Translations under genes and position numbers: made by a program
The notes under the pieces: generated by a model
The model's database searches: none
What the model was told of the DNA's origin: nothing
What the model saw: only the letters and a program-made list of their open reading frames with translations
Shown here: piece after piece, positions 1 through 5,396 of the stretch
How positions within the stretch are numbered: the stretch's first letter is position 1
Layout of the letters: every line of letters starts with the position of its first letter
From: a bacterium
Lineage (GTDB): Bacteria > Verrucomicrobiota > Verrucomicrobiia > Methylacidiphilales > Verrucolacustridaceae
Direction of reading: 5' to 3'
Assembly (NCBI GenBank): GCA_009921985.1
Contig: RFWS01000069.1
Coordinates: 1-5,969 of the forward strand
Length of the DNA: 5,969 nucleotides

Positions 1-817
1 GGCAGTGGTCCTAGGGGTTCCCCACGGGGCCTGTGATCCCTGGGTTCCTGGGTGGCTCCTCCATCGTCCTTCGCGGCTTCCTTTCTTGGCTGCCTTTTTT
101 GCTCTCTACCTTGCGATCTCTTTTCTGTATCTCCTCCTTTGGAAGGCCGCCCCGTTTCCGGCCACCCTTTTTTTTCTTCTTCTCACCGCATGGCATTGGG
201 GCACGGCCGATGCCTCTTTGATCTTCCCCATCGGCTGGCGTTGGCTCCTTTTCGGACTGGGACGGGGCCTCTGGGTGATGCTCGGGCCCTTCGCTTTCCA
301 CACCCCGGAGGCCTGGCACGTGGTCACCCTCATGGCACCCGGAGCCGGAACCCCTCCATCCTCCGTTTTTTTTCAAGGCCTCCTCATCCTACCGATGGTT
401 CTGACTTTCGCCTCCCGGCCGGGACGGTCCCAGTGGGGTGAAACCTTCCTCTTGGTTCTTCTTTTGGCCCTGGCTCCTCCTCTGGTTGGGGTCGGGACTT
501 ACTTCGTCGCCTTCCATGCCTGGCGTCATCTCCTTCGTCTCGCCGAAATACGTGATCATCTCGATCCCCGTGCGTCTGCTTTTGTCTGGCTCCAATCCCT
601 TGGTCGTTTACTTCTCTTCGCCGTGCCCCTCACGGTGGCCACTTTGCTCCTCCTCCCCATGGTGCCACGATTCCTCGGTCTTTCCCCATCCAATCAGGAG
701 GAATGGGTGGGAACCTACCTAATTCTCCTCGCCGTGCTCACCCTGCCCCATGCCATTCTTGTCGGCTGGATGGACTGGAAATCTTTAAGTATAAGTCGTT
801 GTTTTTCATTTGTTTAG
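1..817 (+). CDS. blh: Brp/Blh-family beta-carotene 15,15'-dioxygenase, 5' end cut by window
   Basis: Integral-membrane iron enzyme expected to cleave beta-carotene into two retinals, the chromophore of microbial rhodopsins. Counting from the GTG at position 5, the family motifs are GVPHGACD (His7), HWGTAD (His64), FHAWRH (His171 and His175) and TLPHAILVGWMD near the C terminus. From memory, the iron ligands of the characterised marine Blh are His21, 78, 188 and 192; the 57-residue gap between the first two and the H-x3-H pair match here. Several hydrophobic segments (about 25-48, 51-62, 81-98, 122-136, 147-170, 199-222, 237-256) fit a polytopic protein. The GTG is probably not the true start: the frame is open to the window edge and the first motif normally follows more N-terminal sequence, so roughly 10-20 residues seem to be missing. 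The last dozen codons are unusually AT-rich. No carotenoid or rhodopsin gene is visible. The family call is strong; activity is inferred from the motifs. Confidence 0.93.
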   Translation, partial: AVVLGVPHGACDPWVPGWLLHRPSRLPFLAAFFALYLAISFLYLLLWKAAPFPATLFFLLLTAWHWGTADASLIFPIGWRWLLFGLGRGLWVMLGPFAFHTPEAWHVVTLMAPGAGTPPSSVFFQGLLILPMVLTFASRPGRSQWGETFLLVLLLALAPPLVGVGTYFVAFHAWRHLLRLAEIRDHLDPRASAFVWLQSLGRLLLFAVPLTVATLLLLPMVPRFLGLSPSNQEEWVGTYLILLAVLTLPHAILVGWMDWKSLSISRCFSFV

Positions 818-847
818 AATATTGGCTCTTTAATTTTCACCTCTTTT

Positions 848-1360
848 GTGATAAGATTTAGCGTGAGCCGGTTGAATCAACTGCGGGAAGATTTCAAACG
901 CGCCGAATGTGCGGTCGGTTACGCCAATCTTGGAATGGTGAGTGATGCGCTGGAGGAGCTGGAGCATCTTTCCCCCGCCATGTCGGCGGACGGCGGTGTC
1001 ATGGAATTCAAGCTACGCCTTTTGGAACGGGGCCAGCGTTGGTCCGAGGCCGCCACCTTGGCTGCCAAACTTGCCGCCTCCCACCCAAGCGAGGCACGAT
1101 GGTTCGTTGCCTGGGCCTTTGCCAAACGGAGAAGCGATTCTTTGGAAACCGCCTCCAAAATCCTTTCCGAAGCCGCCTCGCTTCATCCCAAGGATCCCTT
1201 GATCCAGTTCAACTTGGGCTGTTATGCAGCCCAACGGGGGGATCTGAACGCGGCTCATACCTATGTGCGCAAAGCCATTGAACTGGATCACGGACTCGAA
1301 AAAATGGCCCACGAGGATCCCGACCTTGAGCCCCTCCGCCAAGCTCATTTGATCGACTAG
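848..1360 (+). CDS. Tetratricopeptide-repeat protein of unknown role
   Basis: A 170-residue, probably cytoplasmic protein made of helix-turn-helix TPR-like units at about residues 20-43, 47-80, 83-114 and 117-150. The last is the clearest, with the N-L-G-C-Y-A / G-D-L-x-x-A / A-I-E-L-D pattern. The end, H-E-D-P-D-L-E-P-L, is the capping segment often seen after a final TPR. No signal peptide or membrane segment is present. TPRs bind proteins; the partner cannot be told from the sequence. The start is uncertain: GTG at 848 opens the frame, another GTG lies at 863 (residue 6), and neither has a convincing Shine-Dalgarno. It follows the Blh gene by 30 bases on the same strand, so co-transcription is possible, but a link to retinal is not implied. 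Its TAG overlaps the stop of the opposing small gene. Confidence 0.85.
   Translation: MIRFSVSRLNQLREDFKRAECAVGYANLGMVSDALEELEHLSPAMSADGGVMEFKLRLLERGQRWSEAATLAAKLAASHPSEARWFVAWAFAKRRSDSLETASKILSEAASLHPKDPLIQFNLGCYAAQRGDLNAAHTYVRKAIELDHGLEKMAHEDPDLEPLRQAHLID
1357..1360. other. Shared CTAG: overlapping stop codons of convergent genes
   Basis: The plus-strand TPR gene ends with TAG at 1358-1360 and the minus-strand 86-residue gene ends with TAG at 1357-1359. The palindrome CTAG serves both, leaving no room for a terminator between them. Any terminator must lie inside the opposite gene. Confidence 0.9.
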
Positions 1361-1617
1361 CCCGAACCCTCGGGTGGACATTCTCGTCGCTTTTTCTCGG
1401 CCGTCTCCAATTCCATAAGATATTGTCTCACCTCTTCCACTTTTTCGTCCGACAGATCTTTGTAGCTGCACCCAAATCTATCTTTCACACACCCCGCCAC
1501 GTGGGCATGAGGATTTCGCCCCTGGGGATGCCGCGGATCGGGCTCCAAAACCCCACGCAGACGGTCACCAACCGCCTGCATCTCGGCCCAGATCTGTTTG
1601 CGCAGATCCGGATTCAC
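1357..1617 (-). CDS. Small hypothetical protein, ORF6C-like C-terminal motif
   Basis: An 86-residue protein starting with GTG, which overlaps the TGA of the upstream GAF-SpoIIE gene in a GTGA arrangement, so translation is probably coupled. The N-terminal 25 residues look like an amphipathic helix. Residues 37-70 contain H-V-A-G-C-V-K-D-R-F-G-C-S-Y-K-D-L followed by a helix ending R-Q-Y-L. This resembles the F-G-V-x-S-Y-K-x-L plus helix segment seen at the C terminus of phage antirepressor and BRO-type proteins (ORF6C and relatives). That resemblance is by eye only and says nothing certain about function. The protein is cysteine-bearing (Cys43, Cys50, Cys80), charged and has no membrane segment. 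The coupling makes it a candidate partner or regulator of the phosphatase. Its TAG shares the CTAG at 1357-1360 with the convergent TPR gene. I believe it is real because of the coupling and the coherent motif. Confidence 0.72.
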   Translation of the reverse strand: MNPDLRKQIWAEMQAVGDRLRGVLEPDPRHPQGRNPHAHVAGCVKDRFGCSYKDLSDEKVEEVRQYLMELETAEKKRRECPPEGSG

Positions 1618-2891
1618 CCGTCCCGATGCTTGATCGCCAGGAGGGTAATGTCGTCCGAAGGCTCCGCTCCAGAGGCGAACTTGGCCACCTCTCCGACCAC
1701 CCGCTGGGTCAACTGCGCGGGCGAAAGTTGGGCCTGCCCTTGGACAGCCCGTTTGAATCGCTCCTCACCAAAAAGCTCCCGTGAGGGGTTCATGGCCTCG
1801 GTGACCCCATCCGTGTAGACCAGCAAGGTTTCTCCCGCCTTGAGATCCAACTGCCTTTGCCCAAATTTGGCGTCCTCAAAAACTCCCAAAGGCATTCCTC
1901 CAGAGGGCTCATAAACGGGCTCCCCTTGGGAAGGAATGAGCAGGGGGGGATTATGACCTCCCTGGCCGTATTCCATTCGTCCCGTGGCCGTGTCCAGGAT
2001 ACCAAGGATCATGGTCACAAACAGGTTGGCCTGGTTTTCGGCACAAAGCTGGGCATTGACCCTCTGCAGGATTTCCAAGGGTTTTCGGCCCGGCACGGCG
2101 GTGGCCCGGATCAGGGTCCGCGTGACTGCCATAAAAAGACCCGCCGCCACCCCCTTTCCCGATACATCCCCAACCACGAAACACATCTTCCCGGGCTCCA
2201 CGGGAAAAAAATCATACAGATCGCCGCTGACTTCCTTGGCCGGATCTAGCCGGGCAAAAATTTCCACGCCGGGGGCCTGCTCCCGTGTGGGGAAGGCCTT
2301 GGGCAAAAGCCCCTCCTGCATCTCCCTGGCCAGATCAAGATCCCGTTGGACTTGAGCCCGCTCCAGGGCGGCGTCGTGGGCCCGGATCCGGACCAAGGCG
2401 GCAGAAACCAATCCTGCGAAGTACTCCATCAGTTCTTCATCCTCCCGGCTGAAGCCCGGCCGGCCCTGGGGGTTGAGAAATTCAATCACGCCGATGCATT
2501 CCGTGCCATCAAGGAGGGGTGCCGCCAGCAGTGCCCGGGTTTTCCAACCTGTCTGTTCATCCGCCTTGCCGAAAAACCGGGAATCCCGGGTCACATCATC
2601 CACCCGGATCATTTTCTTTTCTTTCATGGCGGCACCCACGATGCCCGCCCCCTGGGGTACCCGCAGACTTCCCATTTGGGGGGCACTGTTCCCGTGGGCG
2701 GAATGGATCACCAACTCACCCGTGCCCGGATCGGGTAAAAAAATCGAACAGGCCTCCGCCCTCATCCACGGCCGGCTTTTTTCCAGAATCCGCTCCAGGA
2801 GACCCCGAAGTTCGGGCTCGCGGCCAATCTCCCCAGCTAACCGCAGGAGACCAAGATAACCTTCGCCCAAAACCTCGGCCGGAGCTGACAT
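1614..2891 (-). CDS. GAF-domain PP2C-type serine phosphatase (SpoIIE/RsbU-like)
   Basis: A 425-residue cytoplasmic phosphatase. A GAF sensor domain spans about residues 25-170, with A-C-S-I-F-L-P-D, P-Q-G-A-G-I-V-G-A and A-A-P-L-L-D-G-T-E-C-I-G-V-I-E-F. A linker helix (171-197) carries R-E-M-Q-E-G-L-L-P, the usual entry to SpoIIE phosphatase domains. The catalytic PP2C domain (198-422) has the expected metal-binding motifs: E-V-S-G-D-L-Y-D (Asp224), G-D-V-S-G-K-G-V-A-A (Asp242), G-H-N-P-P-L-L (about 312-318), Y-T-D-G-V-T-E-A (Asp361) and S-D-D-I-T-L-L-A (Asp413/414). All look intact, so it should be active. Known relatives dephosphorylate anti-anti-sigma (STAS) proteins in partner switching; no STAS protein or RsbW-type kinase is in view, so the substrate is unknown. 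The ATG lies 27 bases after the OmpA-domain gene's stop. The best purine-rich stretch, GGGAGG, sits in a small hairpin about 17 bases upstream. Confidence 0.95.
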   Translation of the reverse strand: MSAPAEVLGEGYLGLLRLAGEIGREPELRGLLERILEKSRPWMRAEACSIFLPDPGTGELVIHSAHGNSAPQMGSLRVPQGAGIVGAAMKEKKMIRVDDVTRDSRFFGKADEQTGWKTRALLAAPLLDGTECIGVIEFLNPQGRPGFSREDEELMEYFAGLVSAALVRIRAHDAALERAQVQRDLDLAREMQEGLLPKAFPTREQAPGVEIFARLDPAKEVSGDLYDFFPVEPGKMCFVVGDVSGKGVAAGLFMAVTRTLIRATAVPGRKPLEILQRVNAQLCAENQANLFVTMILGILDTATGRMEYGQGGHNPPLLIPSQGEPVYEPSGGMPLGVFEDAKFGQRQLDLKAGETLLVYTDGVTEAMNPSRELFGEERFKRAVQGQAQLSPAQLTQRVVGEVAKFASGAEPSDDITLLAIKHRDG

Positions 2892-2904
2892 GGAAACGGT
2901 TTTC

Positions 2905-2918
2905 GCCTCCCGCGAGGC
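2905..2918 (-). promoter_or_regulatory. Small hairpin between OmpA-domain and phosphatase genes, covering a GGGAGG
   Basis: Directly after the TAA of the OmpA-domain gene the minus-strand RNA reads GCCUC-GCGG-GAGGC, a 5-base-pair stem with a 4-base loop. It contains the only Shine-Dalgarno-like purine run (GGGAGG) before the phosphatase ATG. It ends 13 bases before the ATG, so the run is farther from the start than usual. It lacks a following U tract (GAAAACC follows), so it is not a normal terminator. It might tune the ratio of the two proteins or protect an RNA end; this is inference from a short stem that could be chance. Confidence 0.3.
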
Positions 2919-3875
2919 TTAACGGCTCTTTGCGGGCGTGAAAATAATCTCCACCCGGCGGTTTTTTGCCTTCCCCACAGGCGTATCATTGGGGGAGACC
3001 GGTCGGCTATCCCCATAACCCACCGCAGACAATCTTGCGGCGGGAACCATGCCAGTGGCCTCAAGGGTTCGAACGGCTACAGCTGCACGGGCCGTGGAGA
3101 GCTCCCAGTTGGTGGGATAATACTGGGCAAGCACCGGAGCGATCGGATCCGTGTCGGTATGCCCCTCCACCTTAACCTCATCCTGTGTTTTATTGGCGGC
3201 CTTGGCCACCTTGCGCAAAACATCCACGCCTTCCTGGGAAAGCTCCGCGGAACCGCTGGGAAAAAGAATTTCACTGGCCACGGTGATCTTGAGCTGATCC
3301 TTAAGCCTGGAAATCTGCACATCCTTGTCTGCGAGTTCTTTTTTAAGACTCTCTTCAAGTTTGACATCGTCGGGGGCAGGGACGGACTGGATTTTTTCCA
3401 TTTGGATTTGCTGGTCGGCCAACTTTTTTTCCAAAACCTTTTTCTCCGAATCGGACAGATCCTTTAGCCTGGCAAGTTCCGCCCTCGCCTGCTCAAGCTC
3501 CAAGGATGTTTTTTTTCCTTTTTCCAACTGACCCTTCAACTGCTCCAATTGAGCGCGAGCCAATTCCGCCGCCGAATCCGCCTCCTTCAGACGAGACTCC
3601 AGCGCCGTGGCCCTTTGCTGCGTTTCGGTTAACTGGCTCCGGGATTGGAGATCTCGATTGAAATAATAACCTCCACCCCCCAACCCCAGCACGGCGGCAG
3701 TTGCCAGCGCCGCTGTTTTCCATGCCACCACTGTGACTGCGCTGGAAGCCACTGTTTTTACCGCCCCCGAAGCCGCGCTTTTGGCCAAAGCATTTCCGGG
3801 GGAGGGCAAAGCAGACGGCAAGCCAGCTCCCTTGGCTAAGGGAGTGGCCGGGGAGGGTGTCGATGATTCGGGCAT
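2919..3875 (-). CDS. Membrane-anchored coiled-coil protein with C-terminal OmpA/MotB peptidoglycan-binding domain
   Basis: A 318-residue protein. Residues 1-42 are a Pro/Ala/Ser/Lys-rich, probably cytoplasmic tail without a cleavable signal. Residues about 45-72 form one membrane segment ending in a Gly-rich G-L-G-G-G-G-Y-Y-F. Residues 75-195 are rich in Glu, Gln, Lys and Leu with heptad spacing, a long periplasmic coiled coil. Residues 198-314 are an OmpA-like domain: I-L-F-P-S-G-S-A-E-L, V-E-G-H-T-D-T-D, N-W-E-L-S-T-A-R-A, G-Y-G-D-S-R-P and N-R-R-V-E-I. The Asp/Arg pair that grips peptidoglycan in this family is present (about Asp241 and Arg263). The layout resembles MotB, but no MotA is adjacent, and the coiled coil is longer than usual, so a spacer or tether between inner membrane and cell wall is more likely. 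The ATG lies 7 bases after the SYLF stop and has no clear Shine-Dalgarno, which suggests dependence on upstream translation. Confidence 0.9.
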   Translation of the reverse strand: MPESSTPSPATPLAKGAGLPSALPSPGNALAKSAASGAVKTVASSAVTVVAWKTAALATAAVLGLGGGGYYFNRDLQSRSQLTETQQRATALESRLKEADSAAELARAQLEQLKGQLEKGKKTSLELEQARAELARLKDLSDSEKKVLEKKLADQQIQMEKIQSVPAPDDVKLEESLKKELADKDVQISRLKDQLKITVASEILFPSGSAELSQEGVDVLRKVAKAANKTQDEVKVEGHTDTDPIAPVLAQYYPTNWELSTARAAVAVRTLEATGMVPAARLSAVGYGDSRPVSPNDTPVGKAKNRRVEIIFTPAKSR

Positions 3876-3882
3876 ACAAAAA

Positions 3883-4596
3883 CTAGTTCTTTTTGTCCTT
3901 GGTCGGTGTTTTGCCCTCGATTTTGGGTTTCTTGTCGAGTTCCTCCAGCGCCTTCCAAAGCCGCTTTACGGCCTCAGGTGTCTTTTTCACCTTGCCATCC
4001 AAAATTTCTCTTGGGTTCAATCTTTCGCCGTAAAAATTTTCATTTGTGTCATCCGCGGAGGCATAGCCAAGTCCGGATAGCGACACTCCGCCGAACAACC
4101 CTTTGGTGAAGCAGTAGGTGTAAACGGGGGCATTGACCGTGGCCACCCCGGCGGAAAGTTCCCGTCCCGTAGGGCCCGCCGTGCCTTCGACCTCCGCACT
4201 GCTGGTGTAGTTCCCTTTTTGCATAAACTGCTCGACGGCTCCTTCCGTATTCAGCAACAGGACGTAATCCTGCGAGGATCCCCCTGCTTGAAAACCAACC
4301 CCGGCTCCTGCCGCCGAGATCGCTGTGGGATGAGACCATTTTTTACCCTTCCGGATCACCACCAGGCCGTCTCCACCCTCTCCCGCCACAATGAAGCCTG
4401 CCTTGATGATCCACATCACCACGAGCCCTTTGGAATTGTGAAATACCTCCCGGGGAATACTGTCCCCTTGGGCTTTGCCGTACTCTTCAAGAACATCGAT
4501 CGTTTTCTGGATCCTTTCTTCCATACTGCTCACGGCAAACGCAGGGAGTGGGGCTGCTACGATGAGGGGAACGAGGAGGACTTGGATGAATTTCAT
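3883..4596 (-). CDS. Exported SYLF (Ysc84/DUF500) lipid-binding domain protein
   Basis: A 237-residue protein with a clear Sec signal peptide: Lys2, a hydrophobic core, and probable signal peptidase I cleavage after A-F-A at residue 21. Residues about 46-180 match the SYLF/Ysc84 family: I-P-R-E-V-F-H-N-S-K-G-L-V, K-A-G-F-I-V-A-G-E-G-G-D-G, K-W-S-H-P-T-A-I, G-A-G-V-G-F-Q-A-G, G-T-A-G-P-T-G-R and K-G-L-F-G-G-V-S-L-S-G. The eukaryotic members bind phosphoinositides and membranes; bacterial members are exported and poorly characterised. The tail (about 205-237) is strongly Lys-rich and may touch anionic lipid or cell wall. It is followed by the OmpA-domain gene after 7 bases, and 45 bases separate it from the upstream DUF5069 gene. 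The purine run nearest its ATG (GGCGGA) is about 13 bases upstream, so the ribosome site is weak. The family call is firm; the function is inferred. Confidence 0.93.
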   Translation of the reverse strand: MKFIQVLLVPLIVAAPLPAFAVSSMEERIQKTIDVLEEYGKAQGDSIPREVFHNSKGLVVMWIIKAGFIVAGEGGDGLVVIRKGKKWSHPTAISAAGAGVGFQAGGSSQDYVLLLNTEGAVEQFMQKGNYTSSAEVEGTAGPTGRELSAGVATVNAPVYTYCFTKGLFGGVSLSGLGYASADDTNENFYGERLNPREILDGKVKKTPEAVKRLWKALEELDKKPKIEGKTPTKDKKN

Positions 4597-4641
4597 GGCA
4601 AGAGAATGTCCGCCTGAATCGCCGTTGGCAATCGGATCCCG

Positions 4642-5079
4642 CTAGGAGAGGCCCTCGTCGGCTTCAATATAATCAAAGAAGGTTTGAATCTCCTCCCGAC
4701 CCTCCCAACCCGACTCTTTCTTGCGAAAAACCAGCCGATCCGAAAGGTCATCCCGCCAACCCCGCTTGCTCATGTACCCGTTCCAGAAGACCCGGTCTTT
4801 ACTGTCCCTTTTCCGGCCCTGGGACTGACACCAATCCAGCAATTCCCGGTCGGACCCGCCCTGACATACACGATCCCGTAATTTCTCATAGGATACGCCG
4901 AGAAATTCACAGCAGGACGCGTCAAACCCCTTGCCCAGATTTTCCAGGTAGGCGGCAGGAAGTTTCCCGGCCTGAGCCAACCGCACTTTGTCTACCATTC
5001 GTCCAAAGTAAACCAACCCCTCCACCTCCGCCCGCGGACTTCTCAGCCCTGGAACCGATTTTATCCCCGCTTCATTCAT
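4642..5079 (-). CDS. DUF5069 domain protein
   Basis: A 145-residue soluble protein without signal or membrane segment. It begins S-V-P-G-L-R-S-P-R-A-E-V-E-G-L and continues R-M-V-D-K-V-R-L-A-Q-A-G-K-L (about 27-40), C-C-E-F-L-G-V (56-62) and S-D-R-E-L-L-D-W-C (76-84), the order expected for DUF5069, a family known mainly in Verrucomicrobiota and Planctomycetota. Function is unknown. The frame stays open upstream to 5652, but that part is a Gly/Arg-rich shadow of the cbpM and cbpA genes; the ATG at 5077-5079 overlaps the cbpM TGA as ATGA and has a good Shine-Dalgarno, so it is taken as the start. The C-terminal 55 residues are Arg/Lys/Trp-rich, then acidic. Translational coupling to a chaperone modulator suggests a role near protein folding, but that is inference only. 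Confidence 0.88.
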   Translation of the reverse strand: MNEAGIKSVPGLRSPRAEVEGLVYFGRMVDKVRLAQAGKLPAAYLENLGKGFDASCCEFLGVSYEKLRDRVCQGGSDRELLDWCQSQGRKRDSKDRVFWNGYMSKRGWRDDLSDRLVFRKKESGWEGREEIQTFFDYIEADEGLS

Positions 5080-5393
5080 CGCCCCATCGCCTCCCTCAGA
5101 CTTCGGATTTCCTCCTCCAACTCCTCGATTCGTGCCGCCAGATCCAGCACCAACCCCGCCCCCTTTGCCGGCACACCGTATTCCACGCGCAACTGTTCGA
5201 TTCGCCGGACCAGAAAAAGCGTTCCTTCGCCAAACCGGCCCGATTTGCCCTCCTCCCCCAGCAGCCCTAACTCGAAATACATCCGCACCGCCTCGGCCGT
5301 GGTTTCCGCCATCCGGGCCAGTTCTTCCAACGCAAATTCCCTCGGCGACTCCGACCAGATTTTTCCTGAAAAATGCCTGGGGTGACCCTTCAT
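5076..5393 (-). CDS. cbpM: CbpM-like chaperone modulator (MerR-type helix-turn-helix fold)
   Basis: A 105-residue protein. Residues about 19-65 carry a MerR-like helix-turn-helix: F-A-L-E-E-L-A-R-M-A-E, then A-V-R-M-Y-F-E-L-G-L-L, then R-F-G-E-G-T-L-F-L-V-R-R-I-E-Q-L-R. Residues 71-82 (E-Y-G-V-P-A-K-G-A-G-L-V) link to a charged helix (83-102) that could form a short coiled coil. In Escherichia coli CbpM binds the J domain of CbpA and blocks its co-chaperone action. The gene sits 3 bases after the stop of a CbpA-like gene, the standard cbpA-cbpM order, which separates it from ordinary MerR regulators. A DNA-binding role cannot be excluded. Its stop overlaps the DUF5069 start. Confidence 0.85.
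   Translation of the reverse strand: MKGHPRHFSGKIWSESPREFALEELARMAETTAEAVRMYFELGLLGEEGKSGRFGEGTLFLVRRIEQLRVEYGVPAKGAGLVLDLAARIEELEEEIRSLREAMGR
5090..5097 (-). promoter_or_regulatory. Shine-Dalgarno for the DUF5069 gene
   Basis: The minus strand reads GAGGGAGG ten bases before the ATG at 5077-5079, inside the end of cbpM. It is the strongest ribosome site in the window and decides the DUF5069 start over the long open frame upstream. Confidence 0.65.
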
Positions 5394-5396
5394 GGC

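Noticed and set aside
11..376. Minus-strand 121-codon open frame opposite blh
   Set aside because: Lys/Arg/Gly/Pro-rich composition is that of an antisense shadow of a membrane protein gene; the sense strand holds the family motifs.
799..857. Sigma-70-like promoter for the TPR gene in the AT-rich patch
   Set aside because: Candidate boxes (TTGTTT at 799, TAGAAT at 815, TTGGCT at 822, TAAGAT at 852) do not pair at an acceptable 16-18 base spacing.
1013..1471. Minus-strand 152-codon open frame
   Set aside because: It lies mostly opposite the TPR gene and also overlaps the 86-residue gene in another frame, and shows no recognisable domain.
3493..3879. Minus-strand 128-codon frame starting just before the OmpA-domain ATG
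   Set aside because: Its Gly/Arg-rich translation is the shifted frame of the coiled-coil region; the overlapping gene has clear domains.
4618..4632. Possible terminator between the DUF5069 and SYLF genes
   Set aside because: The minus-strand RNA can form a 6-base-pair stem (AUUGCC-AAC-GGCGAU, one G-U pair), but there is no U tract after it and the stem is short, so it does not support a split of the operon.
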